Shown piece after piece: positions 63,991 through 64,000 of a stretch of DNA of 64,000 nucleotides. How positions within the stretch are numbered: position 1 is the stretch's first letter; each line of letters opens with the position of its first letter. The translations under genes and the position numbers were made by a program. The notes beneath the pieces were generated by a model that saw only the letters and a program-made list of their open reading frames with translations, was not told where the DNA came from and made no database searches. This stretch comes from CAZCPB01 sp044223975 (lineage in GTDB: Bacteria > Planctomycetota > Phycisphaerae > Phycisphaerales > UBA1924): assembly GCA_044223975.1 (NCBI GenBank), contig JBGALI010000014.1:73292-137291 (forward strand). Reading direction: 5' to 3'.

Positions 63991-64000
63991 GATCAAGACA

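Overview
The window is a high-GC (roughly two-thirds G+C) bacterial chromosome segment, densely coded on both strands, with about 53 intact protein genes and no rRNA, tRNA, CRISPR array or insertion sequence that I could see. The best fit is a planctomycete of the Phycisphaerae type. Reasons, all inferred from family knowledge: a prepilin-like protein with the FTLIE pseudopilin signal followed by a short globular domain, PEP-CTERM-like C-terminal tails, a recurrent Cys4 zinc ribbon of the CGY...GL...CPECGG type, a serine/threonine kinase fused to TPRs, futalosine-route menaquinone synthesis (mqnE), and secreted glycoside hydrolase and esterase genes.

Layout. 0.4-6.2 kb: a small membrane protein, a secreted clan-D-like glycoside hydrolase, a secreted serine esterase and a small membrane protein. 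6.3-9.7 kb: FtsX-type permease, its LolD-like ATPase and an alpha/beta hydrolase. 9.7-15.3 kb (minus strand): diguanylate cyclase, a degenerate receiver-like protein, a methyltransferase and a NatAB-like ABC exporter. 15.4-25.5 kb: prfA, a PEP-CTERM beta-propeller protein, lipB, a coiled-coil exported protein, a DUF58 protein, a TPR-YggX fusion, membrane and LolA-like proteins, pyrD and a class C-like serine hydrolase. 25.5-28.6 kb: an octanucleotide tandem array, then a histidine kinase and a REC-XRE regulator separated by an opposed zinc-ribbon gene. 28.6-37.7 kb: rsmB, a PTS IIA protein, a prenyl synthase, dxs, nadK, a dolichol-P-mannose-synthase-like glycosyltransferase with a LAB_N protein, and two unknown genes. 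37.7-44.5 kb: an MFS exporter, a PEP-CTERM remnant, a GDSL-TPR protein, an unknown membrane protein, mqnE with a large insertion, and another membrane protein. 44.5-49.3 kb: the kinase-TPR gene divergent from dnaK. 49.6-57.5 kb: comB, a glycosyltransferase, rdgB, a PfkB kinase, an ALDH7-like dehydrogenase, rpiA, isocitrate dehydrogenase and a DinB protein. 57.5-64 kb: a hydrolase-VTT-ATP-grasp fusion, rlmN, a prepilin-like protein and a ThiF/MoeB-like enzyme.

Themes. Many genes carry a TANNNT hexamer ending 5-7 bases before the start codon, on both strands and sometimes overlapping the previous stop codon. This pattern predicts leaderless or near-leaderless transcription and was used here to choose several starts. 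A second class of genes has a normal leader with a Shine-Dalgarno sequence. Period-8 tandem repeats occur between genes and inside mqnE. The strongest candidates for undescribed biology are the three-domain membrane fusion at 57472-60351, the zinc ribbon inserted into an ABC ATPase at 8139-8234, the repeat-invaded mqnE, and the leaderless promoter architecture itself. Starts given for several genes differ from the longest open frame, and the reason is stated in each entry.
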